From contig NZ_OCTS01000003.1 in assembly GCF_900232865.1 (NCBI RefSeq), forward strand, positions 1-64,000: a DNA stretch of 64,000 bases, given 5' to 3'. The position numbers and the translations under genes were made by a program. The notes beneath the pieces were generated by a model. That model saw nothing but the letters and a program-made list of their open reading frames with translations. It did not search any database and was not told where the DNA came from. Origin of the DNA: Corynebacterium dentalis (lineage in GTDB: Bacteria; Actinomycetota; Actinomycetes; Mycobacteriales; Mycobacteriaceae). Shown one piece after another: positions 1 to 7,572 of the stretch (positions within the stretch are counted from its first letter, which is position 1; every line of letters starts with the position of its first letter).

Positions 1-416
1 CGTTGCGTTTGCCAATCGGTTATCCGTGATACCGACCATCACCAGAATGTGACAGCACGGCACTGTGGAATCCAAAAAATAACTTGGTTCATCACGCTAT
101 TGAGTTCTCAAACATCATATGCACACACCAACACTCACACACTCAAAGTGTGCTGGTCGCTGTGACGGATTTCCGAGTCTATCCACAAAGTTACTGAAAA
201 GCAAAATCTTCGTGAACTCTTTATCTTCCACGCGCTCTCGGACACAACGCTGAAAAAATTCAGACCGTGAAAGAAAAGGGATTTGTCAGGGCCTGTTGTC
301 CTGCCAACCACTGACTCGCAGTGGCGGTGTCGGTCGCGCTGACTTGAATAAATGTACACACCACCCCGAACGAACACAACCCCGCAGGTCACACCAGCAA
401 AACGCAAGACCGAAAG
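1..416 (-). promoter_or_regulatory. rRNA operon leader/promoter region downstream of murA
   Basis: No credible protein gene lies here. On the minus strand, bases 113 to 90 read TTTGAGAACTCAATAGCGTG, the boxA-like antitermination leader that precedes 16S rRNA in actinobacteria. The 16S gene should therefore begin just beyond position 1 on the minus strand. The murA-rrn order is also known from mycobacteria. A GT/CA-rich stretch at about 120-155 lies upstream of boxA. The stretch between murA and the promoter is A/T-rich in places, as expected for an rrn control region. The identity of the downstream gene is an inference because it is outside the window. Confidence 0.75.
176..204 (-). promoter_or_regulatory. 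Candidate rrn promoter
   Basis: On the minus strand TTGCTT (204-199) and TAGACT (181-176) are 17 bp apart, a good sigma-A layout, about 65 bases before the boxA-like leader. The match is by eye; additional rrn promoters further upstream (towards murA) are likely. Confidence 0.45.
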
Positions 417-1682
417 CTACACAGACTTGCGCTCCACGCGCGCGCCCAGCGCATTGAGCTGCTGATCGAAGCCTGGGTATCCCCTATCTACGTGATAGAC
501 ATCGTGGACTTCAGTCACTCCATCGGCGATCAGCCCGGCCAGCACCAATCCAGCACCCGCGCGGATATCGGAACTCCACACCGGTGCCGAGGAAAGTTCA
601 CGTCCGCCACGGATCACTACATGATGGCCATCAATAGACGCGTCCACTCCCAGTCGCATCATCTCGTCCACGAAGCGGAACCTAGACTCAAAGATGTTCT
701 CCGTAATCACGGACATTCCCTCACTGGCTGCACACAGTGCGATAGCTAGAGGCTGCAGGTCCGTTGGGAAACCTGGGAAAGGCAGAGTTTGGTAGTCCAC
801 CGCAGTCGGTTGCCTGTCTTGCACCACGCGGAAGCCACTGGGGTATGTCTCCACCTGCGCGCCTGCCATCTTTAGCTTGCCCAGCACCAAGTGCAGATGA
901 GCAGGATCAATTCCGCCCACTGTGATATCGCCGCGGGTAATCGCTGCGGCGTATGCCCACGTGCCGGCGACGATTCGGTCACCCACTACCTCGTGTTCCA
1001 CGGGGCTCAAGTGATCCACGCCGTGCACGGTAATGGTGTTGCTTCCGGCTCCCTCTACCTGTGCTCCCATCTCGATGAGGAAGTTGCACAGGTCAACGAT
1101 CTCCGGTTCCCGCGCTGCGTTGTCCAGCACTGTCGTTCCTTCAGCAAGTACCGCCGCCGTCAGGATGTTTTCCGTCGCACCCACGGAAGGAAAGTCCAAC
1201 TTGATGGTCGCGCCACGTAGGTACTCTACCTCTGCCACCACACAGCCATGTTCGATGCGGGTGGTCGCTCCCATACGCTCCAGCCCGCTTTGGTGCATAT
1301 CCAATGGACGGGATCCAATCGCGTCACCGCCCGGTAGCGCCACTCGCGCCTTGTGTCGACGAGCAGTCAACGGCCCCAGGACTGCCACCGACGCACGGAA
1401 CTGGCGTACCGCGTCAAAGTCCGCATTGTATTCCACCACTTCCGGAGTGGAGATCCGCACAGTATCCCCAGACAGTTCCACCTCACAGCCGAGGCCGCGC
1501 AACACATCAGCCATATAACTGACGTCCGCGATGTCCGGACAGTTGGTCAAAACCGTTGTGCCGGGCGCCAACAATGCGGCAGACATCAACTTCAGCACGC
1601 TGTTCTTCGCGCCAGCTACCTTGACGGCGCCATGCAGGCGCGCCCCTCCATGAACTAGAAAGCTATCTTTCACACGTCCCAC
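417..1682 (-). CDS. murA: UDP-N-acetylglucosamine 1-carboxyvinyltransferase (MurA), Asp-type
   Basis: First committed step of peptidoglycan synthesis: enolpyruvyl transfer from PEP to UDP-GlcNAc in the cytosol. The 421-residue protein has the family start ([16 protein letters not shown]) and full length. The catalytic loop reads GGDAIGSRP, with Asp120 where most bacteria have the Cys attacked by fosfomycin. Mycobacterial MurA has the same Asp, which is known to give intrinsic fosfomycin resistance. The chosen start is GTG at 1682; a GTG three codons later (1673), preceded by GGTGGGA, fits mycobacterial MurA length slightly better. An rRNA operon leader follows downstream. Confidence 0.95.
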   Translation of the reverse strand: MGRVKDSFLVHGGARLHGAVKVAGAKNSVLKLMSAALLAPGTTVLTNCPDIADVSYMADVLRGLGCEVELSGDTVRISTPEVVEYNADFDAVRQFRASVAVLGPLTARRHKARVALPGGDAIGSRPLDMHQSGLERMGATTRIEHGCVVAEVEYLRGATIKLDFPSVGATENILTAAVLAEGTTVLDNAAREPEIVDLCNFLIEMGAQVEGAGSNTITVHGVDHLSPVEHEVVGDRIVAGTWAYAAAITRGDITVGGIDPAHLHLVLGKLKMAGAQVETYPSGFRVVQDRQPTAVDYQTLPFPGFPTDLQPLAIALCAASEGMSVITENIFESRFRFVDEMMRLGVDASIDGHHVVIRGGRELSSAPVWSSDIRAGAGLVLAGLIADGVTEVHDVYHVDRGYPGFDQQLNALGARVERKSV

Positions 1683-1736
1683 CCTAGCCAGAAAGGAGTA
1701 CAGATTTCATGCGAGACACCACCCGGTCGGAACCGT

Positions 1737-1758
1737 GGTGGCGTCGAGAAAAAAAGAG
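1737..1758 (-). repeat. Copy of the CGACGCCA motif (murA/ramA spacer)
   Basis: Minus strand reads T-rich tract, CTC, then GACGCCACC. It is a variant of the motif seen best at 42613 and 60274, here in the 86-bp gap between ramA and murA. Confidence 0.5.
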
Positions 1759-1768
1759 ACCGAGGGGA

Positions 1769-2623
1769 TCAGGGCAGCGCACCGATACGCCGCGCAGCAT
1801 TCACGGCCTCGTAACGGGTGTGTGCTCCGAGCTTGCGCATGACAGAGCGCAGGTAACTTTTGACGGTCTCGGCGCCAATTCCCATCTCCGCGGCGGCTTC
1901 AACGTTGGTGTGCCCCAGTGCGACGCAAGCCAAAACGTCCAGCTCACGGGCGGAAAGCTTGGTGGTCTGCTTGACGCGAACCGGGGAAACCATCTGATCG
2001 CACAGCACTTCGAGGTCGCGGCGCAGGCTTTCATCGTTGACGCGGTTGGCCAGCATCCGCAGCTTAGAGTGCGTAGCGCGCACCTGCTCCCACTCCGCGC
2101 CGGACATGGAGCGCACTTGCTTGACCCCCGTGCCAGAGGCTGCACCTCGGGCACCTCCGGAACGGCGCAAGGCCTCGTTGATCGCGAATTCCTGCTCGAG
2201 ACAGCGGGCGGTCATGGTGACTTCCTCGAGGACCTTGTCCCCCATCCTCGCCCGAGAATGAACGCCGGCGTACAAAACGCCCTTGACCTCGCGGCTCACG
2301 ATGACGGGGACTGCCACGATGCTGTGCATTCCCTCGTCGCGGATCTGCCGGTCGAAATCATGAGAGATGGACTTGGCCCGCGTGTAATCAGAAACGCCTA
2401 CTGGGCGACGGGTCTGCACCACGCGTCCCCCCACGCCGAGTCCTGGTGCGATCTCCAGGTTGTGCAGCGCCGGAGTGCGAAGCCCGACCCAGTTGGTTAT
2501 GCGCAACTTGCCGTCCGGAAAAGTTGCTGCGTACATGGTCGCTGGAATGCCCGTAGCATTCTTCAACGAATTCAGCGCGTTGTAGATCGCGTCTTCGTCA
2601 TCACGATGGCGCTGCTGCTCCAC
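1769..2623 (-). CDS. ramA: LuxR-type regulator of acetate/carbon metabolism (RamA)
   Basis: 284 residues. The N-terminal part (about 25-165) looks like a GAF-type sensor domain; the C-terminal 65 residues are a LuxR HTH (LSARELDVLACVALG ... AETVKSYLRSVMRKL). Length, domain order and the neighbours (DUF2505 gene, cysK, cysE) match C. glutamicum RamA, a global activator of acetate, TCA and other carbon genes that also represses itself. Start is GTG at 2623 with GGGAGTG upstream. The upstream gap has the C/G runs typical of RamA sites. It may act on cat in this window, which is an inference. Confidence 0.88.
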   Translation of the reverse strand: MEQQRHRDDEDAIYNALNSLKNATGIPATMYAATFPDGKLRITNWVGLRTPALHNLEIAPGLGVGGRVVQTRRPVGVSDYTRAKSISHDFDRQIRDEGMHSIVAVPVIVSREVKGVLYAGVHSRARMGDKVLEEVTMTARCLEQEFAINEALRRSGGARGAASGTGVKQVRSMSGAEWEQVRATHSKLRMLANRVNDESLRRDLEVLCDQMVSPVRVKQTTKLSARELDVLACVALGHTNVEAAAEMGIGAETVKSYLRSVMRKLGAHTRYEAVNAARRIGALP

Positions 2624-2751
2624 GGACTCACTCCCTTTACAGGTTTTCCGGGCTGGCCCGAAAAATATCTCAGATCCTCTAGGCGCAGGTCAGAAGTATT
2701 GGTAAACAACCTGACCACTGCTCGGCGACCCACTTTGTGGGACACCTACCT

Positions 2752-2815
2752 GGGGGATATCAATCGTCTGGGTGACATGTCTGAGGTGAGTATAAACCAC
2801 CCCCCGAATACCCCC
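2752..2815. promoter_or_regulatory. Candidate RamA binding sites upstream of ramA
   Basis: The ramA upstream gap has TGGGGGAT (G5 at 2752-2756), ACCCCCCG (C6 at 2800-2805) and ACCCCCA (C5 at 2811-2815). RamA sites in C. glutamicum are pairs of such G4-6/C4-6 runs, and RamA is autoregulated. The runs are seen; binding is inferred. Confidence 0.45.
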
Positions 2816-2884
2816 AAAACTCACAACCAAGTTTGCCTCGCCGTGCAAGCATGCCGGGATGAACGGGAAAGCATAAAGTGCAGG

Positions 2885-3499
2885 TCAGGATTGATTAGGG
2901 CCCGTCTCGTCAGTGGGAAATGTCACTAGCCGCTCGGCCCGTCGCAGACCCTTGCCCACAGATTCCTCGGAATTTCCCAGCAGGTGCTTAGCCAACTTCG
3001 GGCCAATGATCGGAATGCTAGTGTCGACCCGCATTTCTACGTCTACGTCACTGCCCGTTCCAGCGTCATCGGGGCGAACATCCATGTCCGTAAACACCGT
3101 GCCCATGCGGCCTGGCAGCGGCATGATGGTGGCGAATCGGAAGTTCAGTCCCTTGCGGTCTTCTTCTATCGGCGAGACGGTTGTGGTCTGCTCGACGTGC
3201 ATTTCGTTTGGTTGGGATGCAGCTGGTTCGCCATTATTTTCCACGCCAACCTCGTCGCCGCCCGCCGCTTCAGCCTCCGGCTGCTCGGCAGCTCCTGCAG
3301 CTTTGACCTGGCTCGCCATATGCACGCGGGCAGTGACCGTGCCATCGTCTCGAACGCTCTGCTCAGCGTCCACCACGCGGGAGTTTCCAGGATTTTCAAT
3401 GCCCTCGTTGGTCAGCAAGTAGCGCTCTGAGGTGAGCACCGCGTGCAACTCCTGAATGGGCAGGGCACTGTGCAGGGTGAACTTTTTCTTCTTTGCCAT
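2885..3499 (-). CDS. DUF2505 family protein
   Basis: 204 residues, no signal peptide or membrane segment, lysine-rich start (MAKKKK). Layout suits the DUF2505 (START/polyketide-cyclase-like) family of actinobacteria: a conserved N-terminal half (FTLHSALP, LTSERYLLTNEGIENPGN), an acidic low-complexity insert at about 70-100 rich in Ala, Glu and Gly, and a conserved end (FRFATIMPLPGRMGT, IGPKLAKHLLGN). The family has no proven function. An orthologue sits between ramA and cysK in C. glutamicum. The insert may be a species-specific expansion. Confidence 0.8.
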   Translation of the reverse strand: MAKKKKFTLHSALPIQELHAVLTSERYLLTNEGIENPGNSRVVDAEQSVRDDGTVTARVHMASQVKAAGAAEQPEAEAAGGDEVGVENNGEPAASQPNEMHVEQTTTVSPIEEDRKGLNFRFATIMPLPGRMGTVFTDMDVRPDDAGTGSDVDVEMRVDTSIPIIGPKLAKHLLGNSEESVGKGLRRAERLVTFPTDETGPNQS

Positions 3500-3599
3500 G
3501 GGTTTCAGTCTGCCACGACAGTCCGTCTCCCATGGCTCAACCTTTCACTCAACTCTAAATTAGGGCAGTTCAAAGGCCCTATCAGCGGCAAGTGGCAGG

Positions 3600-4385
3600 T
3601 TAGCAATTCTTCCACTCTGGCTTGCGCTTGTTCACGAAGGCATCCATTCCCTCGGACTGATCCTCGGTGGCAAACAGAGCCCAGAAAGTATCGCGCTCGG
3701 TCGCGACACCCTGGGTCAGCGTGGTTTCGTATGCGGCATCCACCATCTTCGTGGCGGCAGCGGTGGCCACCTGAGACATTCCTGCCACCTTCTGGGCGAC
3801 CTTGGCCACTTCCTCCTGGAAGCCCTCCACTGGAAGCACGCGGGAGACCAGGCCACTGCGCTCGGCTTCCTCTGCATCCATGGTGCGTCCGGTAAGGATC
3901 AGATCCATGGCCTTGTACTTGCCCACCGCGCGGGTCAGGCGCTGCGTGCCGCCCATGCCTGGGATGATGCCCAACGTGATCTCTGGCTGTCCGAACTTCG
4001 CGGATTCGCTGGCCAGCAGGATGTCGCCCAACATGGCCACCTCGCAGCCGCCGCCCAGCGCGTAGCCGGACACTGCGGTGATCAGCGGAGTTTCCAGCTT
4101 CGCCAAGCGCTCCCAATCCTCAAACATCCGCTCCATGCGGATGCCTGGGTAGGACTTGGTCTGCATTTCCTTAATATCGGCGCCCGCGGCAAACGCCTTC
4201 TCGCTGCCCGTCAGCACAATCGCGCCGATGTTCTCGTCAGCGTCGAAGCCCTCGGCAGCGGCCACAACCTCCTCGAGCACTTGGCTATTCAAGGCATTCA
4301 ATGCCTTGGGGCGGTCGATGGTGATGGTGGCTACTGCGCCCTCTACGGATGTCTGAATGGTTTCAAAGCTGCTCATGGGTGCCAT
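3600..4385 (-). CDS. echA: Enoyl-CoA hydratase (crotonase family)
   Basis: Hydrates trans-2-enoyl-CoA in fatty-acid beta-oxidation. About 261 residues, the usual crotonase length. Visible motifs: RPKALNALNSQ near the start, AGADIKEM (oxyanion loop), and both catalytic Glu regions (GGGCEVAM and QPEITLGIIPGMGGTQR). The frame is open further upstream, but family alignment places the start at ATG 4385 (AGG nine bases before it) or ATG 4376. Upstream residues are not protein-like. Closest in style to mycobacterial EchA8, a short-chain enzyme; the exact substrate is not shown by sequence. Confidence 0.88.
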   Translation of the reverse strand: MAPMSSFETIQTSVEGAVATITIDRPKALNALNSQVLEEVVAAAEGFDADENIGAIVLTGSEKAFAAGADIKEMQTKSYPGIRMERMFEDWERLAKLETPLITAVSGYALGGGCEVAMLGDILLASESAKFGQPEITLGIIPGMGGTQRLTRAVGKYKAMDLILTGRTMDAEEAERSGLVSRVLPVEGFQEEVAKVAQKVAGMSQVATAAATKMVDAAYETTLTQGVATERDTFWALFATEDQSEGMDAFVNKRKPEWKNC

Positions 4386-4467
4386 TGTCCACGACCTGCA
4401 CGTCGTTTCGCCACCTTTTGAACGTTCTAACCCCTTAGGGCCAATGGACGGTAGTGGAAATGCGCTG

Positions 4468-4493
4468 GAGATTGGCGTCGAAAAGAAGAAAAA
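4468..4493 (-). repeat. Copy of the CGACGCCA motif (echA-cysK spacer)
   Basis: Minus strand: TTTTTCTTCTTTT followed by CGACGCCAATCTC. Intergenic copy between divergent echA and cysK, with a long pyrimidine tract. Confidence 0.6.
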
Positions 4494-4559
4494 GATTGGG
4501 GTTCGAAACCAGGTGGACGAACACGAGACGGTGGGGGTAGACTCGCTTACATACCCAAG

Positions 4560-4575
4560 TAGACCGAACGGTCTA
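4560..4575. promoter_or_regulatory. McbR-type operator upstream of cysK
   Basis: TAGACCGAACGGTCTA is a palindrome with exactly the TAGAC-N6-GTCTA layout of the C. glutamicum McbR site. McbR is the TetR-type repressor of methionine/cysteine genes and of cysK there. It lies 38 bases before the cysK ATG, a position where it could block transcription. The regulator gene itself is not in this window. Confidence 0.8.
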
Positions 4576-4612
4576 CACGATGATGCTGATGCAGTAAGGA
4601 GCACGCACGCTC

Positions 4613-5548
4613 ATGGCTAAGATCTACGAAAACCTCACTGACCTCATTGGAAACACCCCACTGGTGAAGCTAAACAAGCTCACCGAGGGACTAGGCGCAA
4701 CTGTTATCGCCAAGCTAGAGGCCTCCAACCCCGGCAACTCCGTCAAGGACCGCATCGGCGTAGCCATTGTGGAAGCCGCCGAGAAGGACGGCTCCCTCAA
4801 GCCCGGCGGCACCATCGTCGAGGCAACCTCCGGCAACACCGGCATCGCCCTGGCCATGGTCGGCGCAGCACGCGGCTACAAGGTCATCCTGACCATGCCA
4901 GAGACCATGTCCACCGAGCGTCGCGTCATGCTCCGCGCACTCGGCGCAGAGCTGGTTCTCACCCCAGGCACCGGCGGCATGCAGGGCGCCGTGGACAAGG
5001 CCAACGAGATCGTGGAATCCACCGAGAACGCCGTGCTCGCACGCCAGTTCTCCAACCCAGCCAACCCGGGAATCCACTACAACACCACCGGCCCAGAGAT
5101 CTGGGCTGACACGGACGGCGACATCGACATCTTCGTCGCCGGCGTCGGCACCGGCGGCACCGTTTCCGGCGCTGGCAAGTACCTCAAGGAGCAGAAGGAA
5201 GGCCTCGAGGTCGTCGGCGTGGAACCAGCCGATTCCCCACTGCTGTCCGAAGGCCGCTTTGGACCACACAAGATCCAGGGCCTGGGCACCAACTTCTTCC
5301 CAGACAACCTGAACCGCGACATTCTGGATCGCGTCCACGATGCGCCACTCGATGAGTCTATCCGCGTGGCCCGCGAACTCGCCGTGCAAGAGGGCATCCT
5401 CGCCGGCATCTCCTCCGGTGCCGCCGTATGGGCCGCACTGGAAGAAGCCAAGAAGCCCGAGAATGAAGGCAAGACCATCGTGGTCATCGTTTGCGACTTC
5501 GGCGAGCGCTACGTCTCCACTGTGCTGTTCGAAGACCTGCGCGATTAA
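4613..5548 (+). CDS. cysK: Cysteine synthase A (O-acetylserine sulfhydrylase)
   Basis: PLP enzyme joining O-acetylserine and sulfide to give cysteine. 311 residues, standard length. Family landmarks: IGNTPLVKLN at the start, PLP lysine in NPGNSVKDRIG, substrate loop TSGNTGIALA, phosphate loop GTGGTVSGAGKYL, and SSGAA near the end. AGGAG lies 11 bases before the ATG. cysE follows on the same strand, separated by a strong hairpin, so the pair makes OAS and uses it. An McbR-type operator lies upstream. Confidence 0.97.
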   Translation: MAKIYENLTDLIGNTPLVKLNKLTEGLGATVIAKLEASNPGNSVKDRIGVAIVEAAEKDGSLKPGGTIVEATSGNTGIALAMVGAARGYKVILTMPETMSTERRVMLRALGAELVLTPGTGGMQGAVDKANEIVESTENAVLARQFSNPANPGIHYNTTGPEIWADTDGDIDIFVAGVGTGGTVSGAGKYLKEQKEGLEVVGVEPADSPLLSEGRFGPHKIQGLGTNFFPDNLNRDILDRVHDAPLDESIRVARELAVQEGILAGISSGAAVWAALEEAKKPENEGKTIVVIVCDFGERYVSTVLFEDLRD

Positions 5549-5622
5549 TCCCCCGCCGCCAGGCACAAGGCAGTAATCATACTCCCCCGCTATTCACCCC
5601 AACAATCATTGCAGGGAATAGC

Positions 5623-5661
5623 AACGCGCTACTTATCCTTCAATTGGTTAAGTAGCGCGTT
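5623..5661. terminator. Strong hairpin between cysK and cysE
   Basis: Perfect 13-bp arms, AACGCGCTACTTA (5623-5635) and its complement (5649-5661), with a 13-base loop. There is no clean T-run after it, so it could be a terminator, an attenuator or an mRNA stabiliser that sets cysE expression apart from cysK. Confidence 0.6.
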
Positions 5662-5713
5662 AGTCTATGTAAGGCTGCAGGAGACTACGCTGTGGCATGA
5701 AAGAGGTATTCAC

Positions 5714-6298
5714 GTGAGCATCCTGGGGCTTCTCCGCGAGGATCTGAACAATGCACGCTCCCACGACCCAGCCGCCCGCGGCGACTTGGAAAACGCACTG
5801 GTCTACTCCGGTCTGCACGCCATTTGGTCGCACCGCGTTTCGCATTCCCTATGGGAGCGCGGCCACCGGGCTCCTGCGCGCATCTTGAGCCAGCTCGCCC
5901 GCTTCTTCACGGGCGTGGAGATCCACCCCGGAGCCACGATCGGCCGTCGCTTCTTCATCGACCACGGCATGGGCGTGGTCATCGGTGAGACTGCAGAGAT
6001 CGGCGATGATGTGATGCTCTATCACGGCGTGACCCTCGGCGGCTCCGAGCTGGTACAGCGCAAGCGCCACCCCACCCTCGAAGACGGCGTGATGGTGGGT
6101 GCGGGAGCTAAGGTGCTAGGCCCCATCACCATCGGCGCCGGCTCCGCGATCGGTGCAAACGCCGTGGTGACCAAGGATGCCCCTGCGAATTCGATCCTCA
6201 CGGGTATCCCAGCCAAGATCCGCCCGCGCAAGCCGGATCAGAACACCCCGCTGGTGGATGCCGTCAAATACGTTGACGACATGCAGAACAACATTTAA
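5714..6298 (+). CDS. cysE: Serine O-acetyltransferase
   Basis: Makes O-acetylserine from serine and acetyl-CoA, feeding CysK. 194 residues from GTG 5714, which has AGAGG eight bases upstream; a longer open frame from 5609 runs through the hairpin and is unlikely. It shows the short N-terminal helical part, then left-handed hexapeptide repeats ([49 protein letters not shown]) and the C-terminal SILTGIPAK. This is the short actinobacterial form. The stop codon overlaps that of the convergent GNAT gene. Confidence 0.95.
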   Translation: MSILGLLREDLNNARSHDPAARGDLENALVYSGLHAIWSHRVSHSLWERGHRAPARILSQLARFFTGVEIHPGATIGRRFFIDHGMGVVIGETAEIGDDVMLYHGVTLGGSELVQRKRHPTLEDGVMVGAGAKVLGPITIGAGSAIGANAVVTKDAPANSILTGIPAKIRPRKPDQNTPLVDAVKYVDDMQNNI

Positions 6299-6573
6299 GC
6301 CAGCAGGTCTTGGTACTCCGGGTTCTTCTCCACGAACCCAGCCACTGCCGAGCAGGTGGCCTTGATCTTCATGCCCTCTTCATGCGTGGCATCCAGTGCC
6401 TCCGTAATCAGCGGCTTGGACAGGCCCTGCCCACGGAAATCGGAATCCACCACCGTGTGGTTGAAATCCCGCACATCGCCCTCTGGGGAGTCAACGAACG
6501 CCGCGAAGCCGGCCTCCTGGCCATCGACCTCGATGACGAAGCGGTCAATCTTCTTGCGCACTGATTGTGCCAT
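6295..6573 (-). CDS. Small GNAT-like N-acetyltransferase (YidJ/Gtn type)
   Basis: 92 residues, cytosolic. Matches the short GCN5-related family: a strand pair ([18 protein letters not shown]), the conserved [20 protein letters not shown] stretch carrying the acetyl-CoA loop (RGQGLS), then a helix and the ending [18 protein letters not shown]. The final tyrosine-containing motif is typical of this family. AAGGAAGG precedes the start. Substrate unknown. Convergent with cysE, sharing 4 bp at the stops. Confidence 0.8.
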   Translation of the reverse strand: MAQSVRKKIDRFVIEVDGQEAGFAAFVDSPEGDVRDFNHTVVDSDFRGQGLSKPLITEALDATHEEGMKIKATCSAVAGFVEKNPEYQDLLA

Positions 6574-6600
6574 GGTGTGAACCTTCCTTTTTCCTTATTC

Positions 6601-6612
6601 ATCCGACGCCAA
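6601..6612 (+). repeat. Copy of the CGACGCCA motif (upstream of the small GNAT gene)
   Basis: TTTTTCCTTATTCATCCGACGCCAA: pyrimidine-rich stretch followed by CGACGCCAA, in intergenic DNA. Confidence 0.4.
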
Positions 6613-6715
6613 ACGCGAGTCTTTCAACCGCCTCTGTCAGCATTCGTTTGCTGAGTGTCGGTGTCAGGTTCCCCAGTGTAGCTACGAGCCGGGACACTCC
6701 GGGCGAGCTGAATGC

Positions 6716-6748
6716 AAAAATCCCCCAGCCGCGAAGGCTGGGGGATTT
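6716..6748. terminator. Bidirectional terminator after tRNA-Phe
   Basis: A-run, TCCCCCAGCC, loop GCGAA, GGCTGGGGGA, then TTTT. The arms are perfect with A/T tracts on both sides, so it can stop the minus-strand tRNA transcript. Confidence 0.85.
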
Positions 6749-6763
6749 TCTTAACCACTATGG

Positions 6764-6836
6764 TGGCCAGAGCCGGGATCGAACCGGCGACCTTTCACTT
6801 TTCAGGCGAACGCTCTACCGACTGAGCTATCTGGCC
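6764..6836 (-). tRNA. tRNA-Phe (GAA)
   Basis: 73-base cloverleaf on the minus strand: acceptor GGCCAGA/TCTGGCC with discriminator A, D-arm GCTC/GAGC, anticodon loop CTGAAAA (anticodon GAA), T-arm GCCGG TTCGATC CCGGC. CCA is not encoded. Last gene of the Glu-Asp-Asp-Phe series. Confidence 0.95.
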
Positions 6837-6867
6837 GCGAACTCATCCATGACAGATGAATCCGACG

Positions 6868-6941
6868 CGACCCTGACGGGACTTGAACCCGCGACCTCCG
6901 CCGTGACAGGGCGGCGCGCTAACCAACTGCGCCACAGGGCC
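6868..6941 (-). tRNA. tRNA-Asp (GTC), copy 1
   Basis: 74-base cloverleaf on the minus strand with anticodon loop CTGTCAC (GTC), T-arm GCGGG TTCAAGT CCCGT, discriminator G. Identical to the copy at 7156-7229. Confidence 0.95.
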
Positions 6942-7077
6942 ACGCACATTATTCGCTACGTTAGCAGCGCGTTTTGTGCACGAACCGATACTTTACACAG
7001 ACCTATCGATCACCTACAAATCCGCTGGTGGTGACAAAATCCTGTTCCTTAGAATCCCGCAGAAGAGGCGACAAGCA

Positions 7078-7097
7078 TGGCGTCGAGAAGAAGAAAA
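7078..7097 (-). repeat. Copy of the CGACGCCA motif (tRNA spacer)
   Basis: Minus strand reads TTTTCTTCTTCTCGACGCCA. Intergenic copy between the two tRNA-Asp genes. Confidence 0.6.
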
Positions 7098-7143
7098 CAA
7101 GGAAAACAAAACCGGGTGGAACACTATGTAAAGTGTTCCACCC
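7085..7143 (-). terminator. Terminator between the two tRNA-Asp genes
   Basis: Perfect 12-bp stem GGGTGGAACACT (7114-7125), 6-base loop, AGTGTTCCACCC (7132-7143). On the minus strand the stem is followed by a T-rich tract running to about 7085. It would end the Glu-Asp transcript before the second Asp-Phe pair. The T-rich tract merges into a copy of the CGACGCCA motif (7078-7097). Confidence 0.75.
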
Positions 7144-7155
7144 AGTAAAAGATGG

Positions 7156-7229
7156 CGACCCTGACGGGACTTGAACCCGCGACCTCCGCCGTGACAGGGC
7201 GGCGCGCTAACCAACTGCGCCACAGGGCC
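7156..7229 (-). tRNA. tRNA-Asp (GTC), copy 2
   Basis: Same 74-base sequence as 6868-6941. Only one base separates its 5' end from the 3' end of tRNA-Glu, so the two must be cut from one precursor. Confidence 0.95.
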
Positions 7230-7230
7230 G

Positions 7231-7303
7231 TACTCCCAACGGGATTCGAACCCGTGTTGCCGCCGTGAAAGGGCGGAGTCCTAGGCCTCTAGACGATGGG
7301 AGC
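7231..7303 (-). tRNA. tRNA-Glu (TTC)
   Basis: 73 bases on the minus strand: GCTCCCA/TGGGAGT acceptor with a G-U first pair, anticodon loop CTTTCAC (TTC), T-loop TTCGAAT, discriminator A. First gene of the tRNA transcript. Confidence 0.93.
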
Positions 7304-7355
7304 AATGCCAAAGTCAGCACACACCTGCGCATGCGCGTCGTTTAACAGCTCGCTT

Positions 7356-7385
7356 AGTCTAAACCAAGGCTAGGAACGGGAACAA
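7356..7385 (-). promoter_or_regulatory. Candidate promoter of the tRNA-Glu-Asp transcript
   Basis: Minus strand TTGTTC (7385-7380), 18-bp spacer, TAGACT (7361-7356), about 50 bases before tRNA-Glu. The rest of the 7304-7572 gap serves cydA: an AT-rich TATTAAATTA near 7465 is a possible -10, and AAGAAGG precedes the cydA ATG. Confidence 0.5.
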
Positions 7386-7572
7386 ATCAGCAGTTCACAG
7401 CATCCACATCACCCCCGATACACATTCATTGCACAACTCGGAACTATCGCTTGCCCGCAAACGACTATTAAATTAGAAGGATCTTCGCTGTGCATCACAT
7501 ACCGCCAGCTGGATCGCCGCACACCACAGAGGCAACCGCACTTTCGCTTCGATGTAAGAAGGCACGATCGTC

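Noticed and set aside
135..407. 90-codon frame in the rrn leader
   Set aside because: Overlaps promoter and leader signals; no homology seen.
1683..1768. Inverted repeat CACCAC/GTGGTG between ramA and murA as a terminator
   Set aside because: The T-run lies on the wrong side of the stem for the minus-strand transcript.
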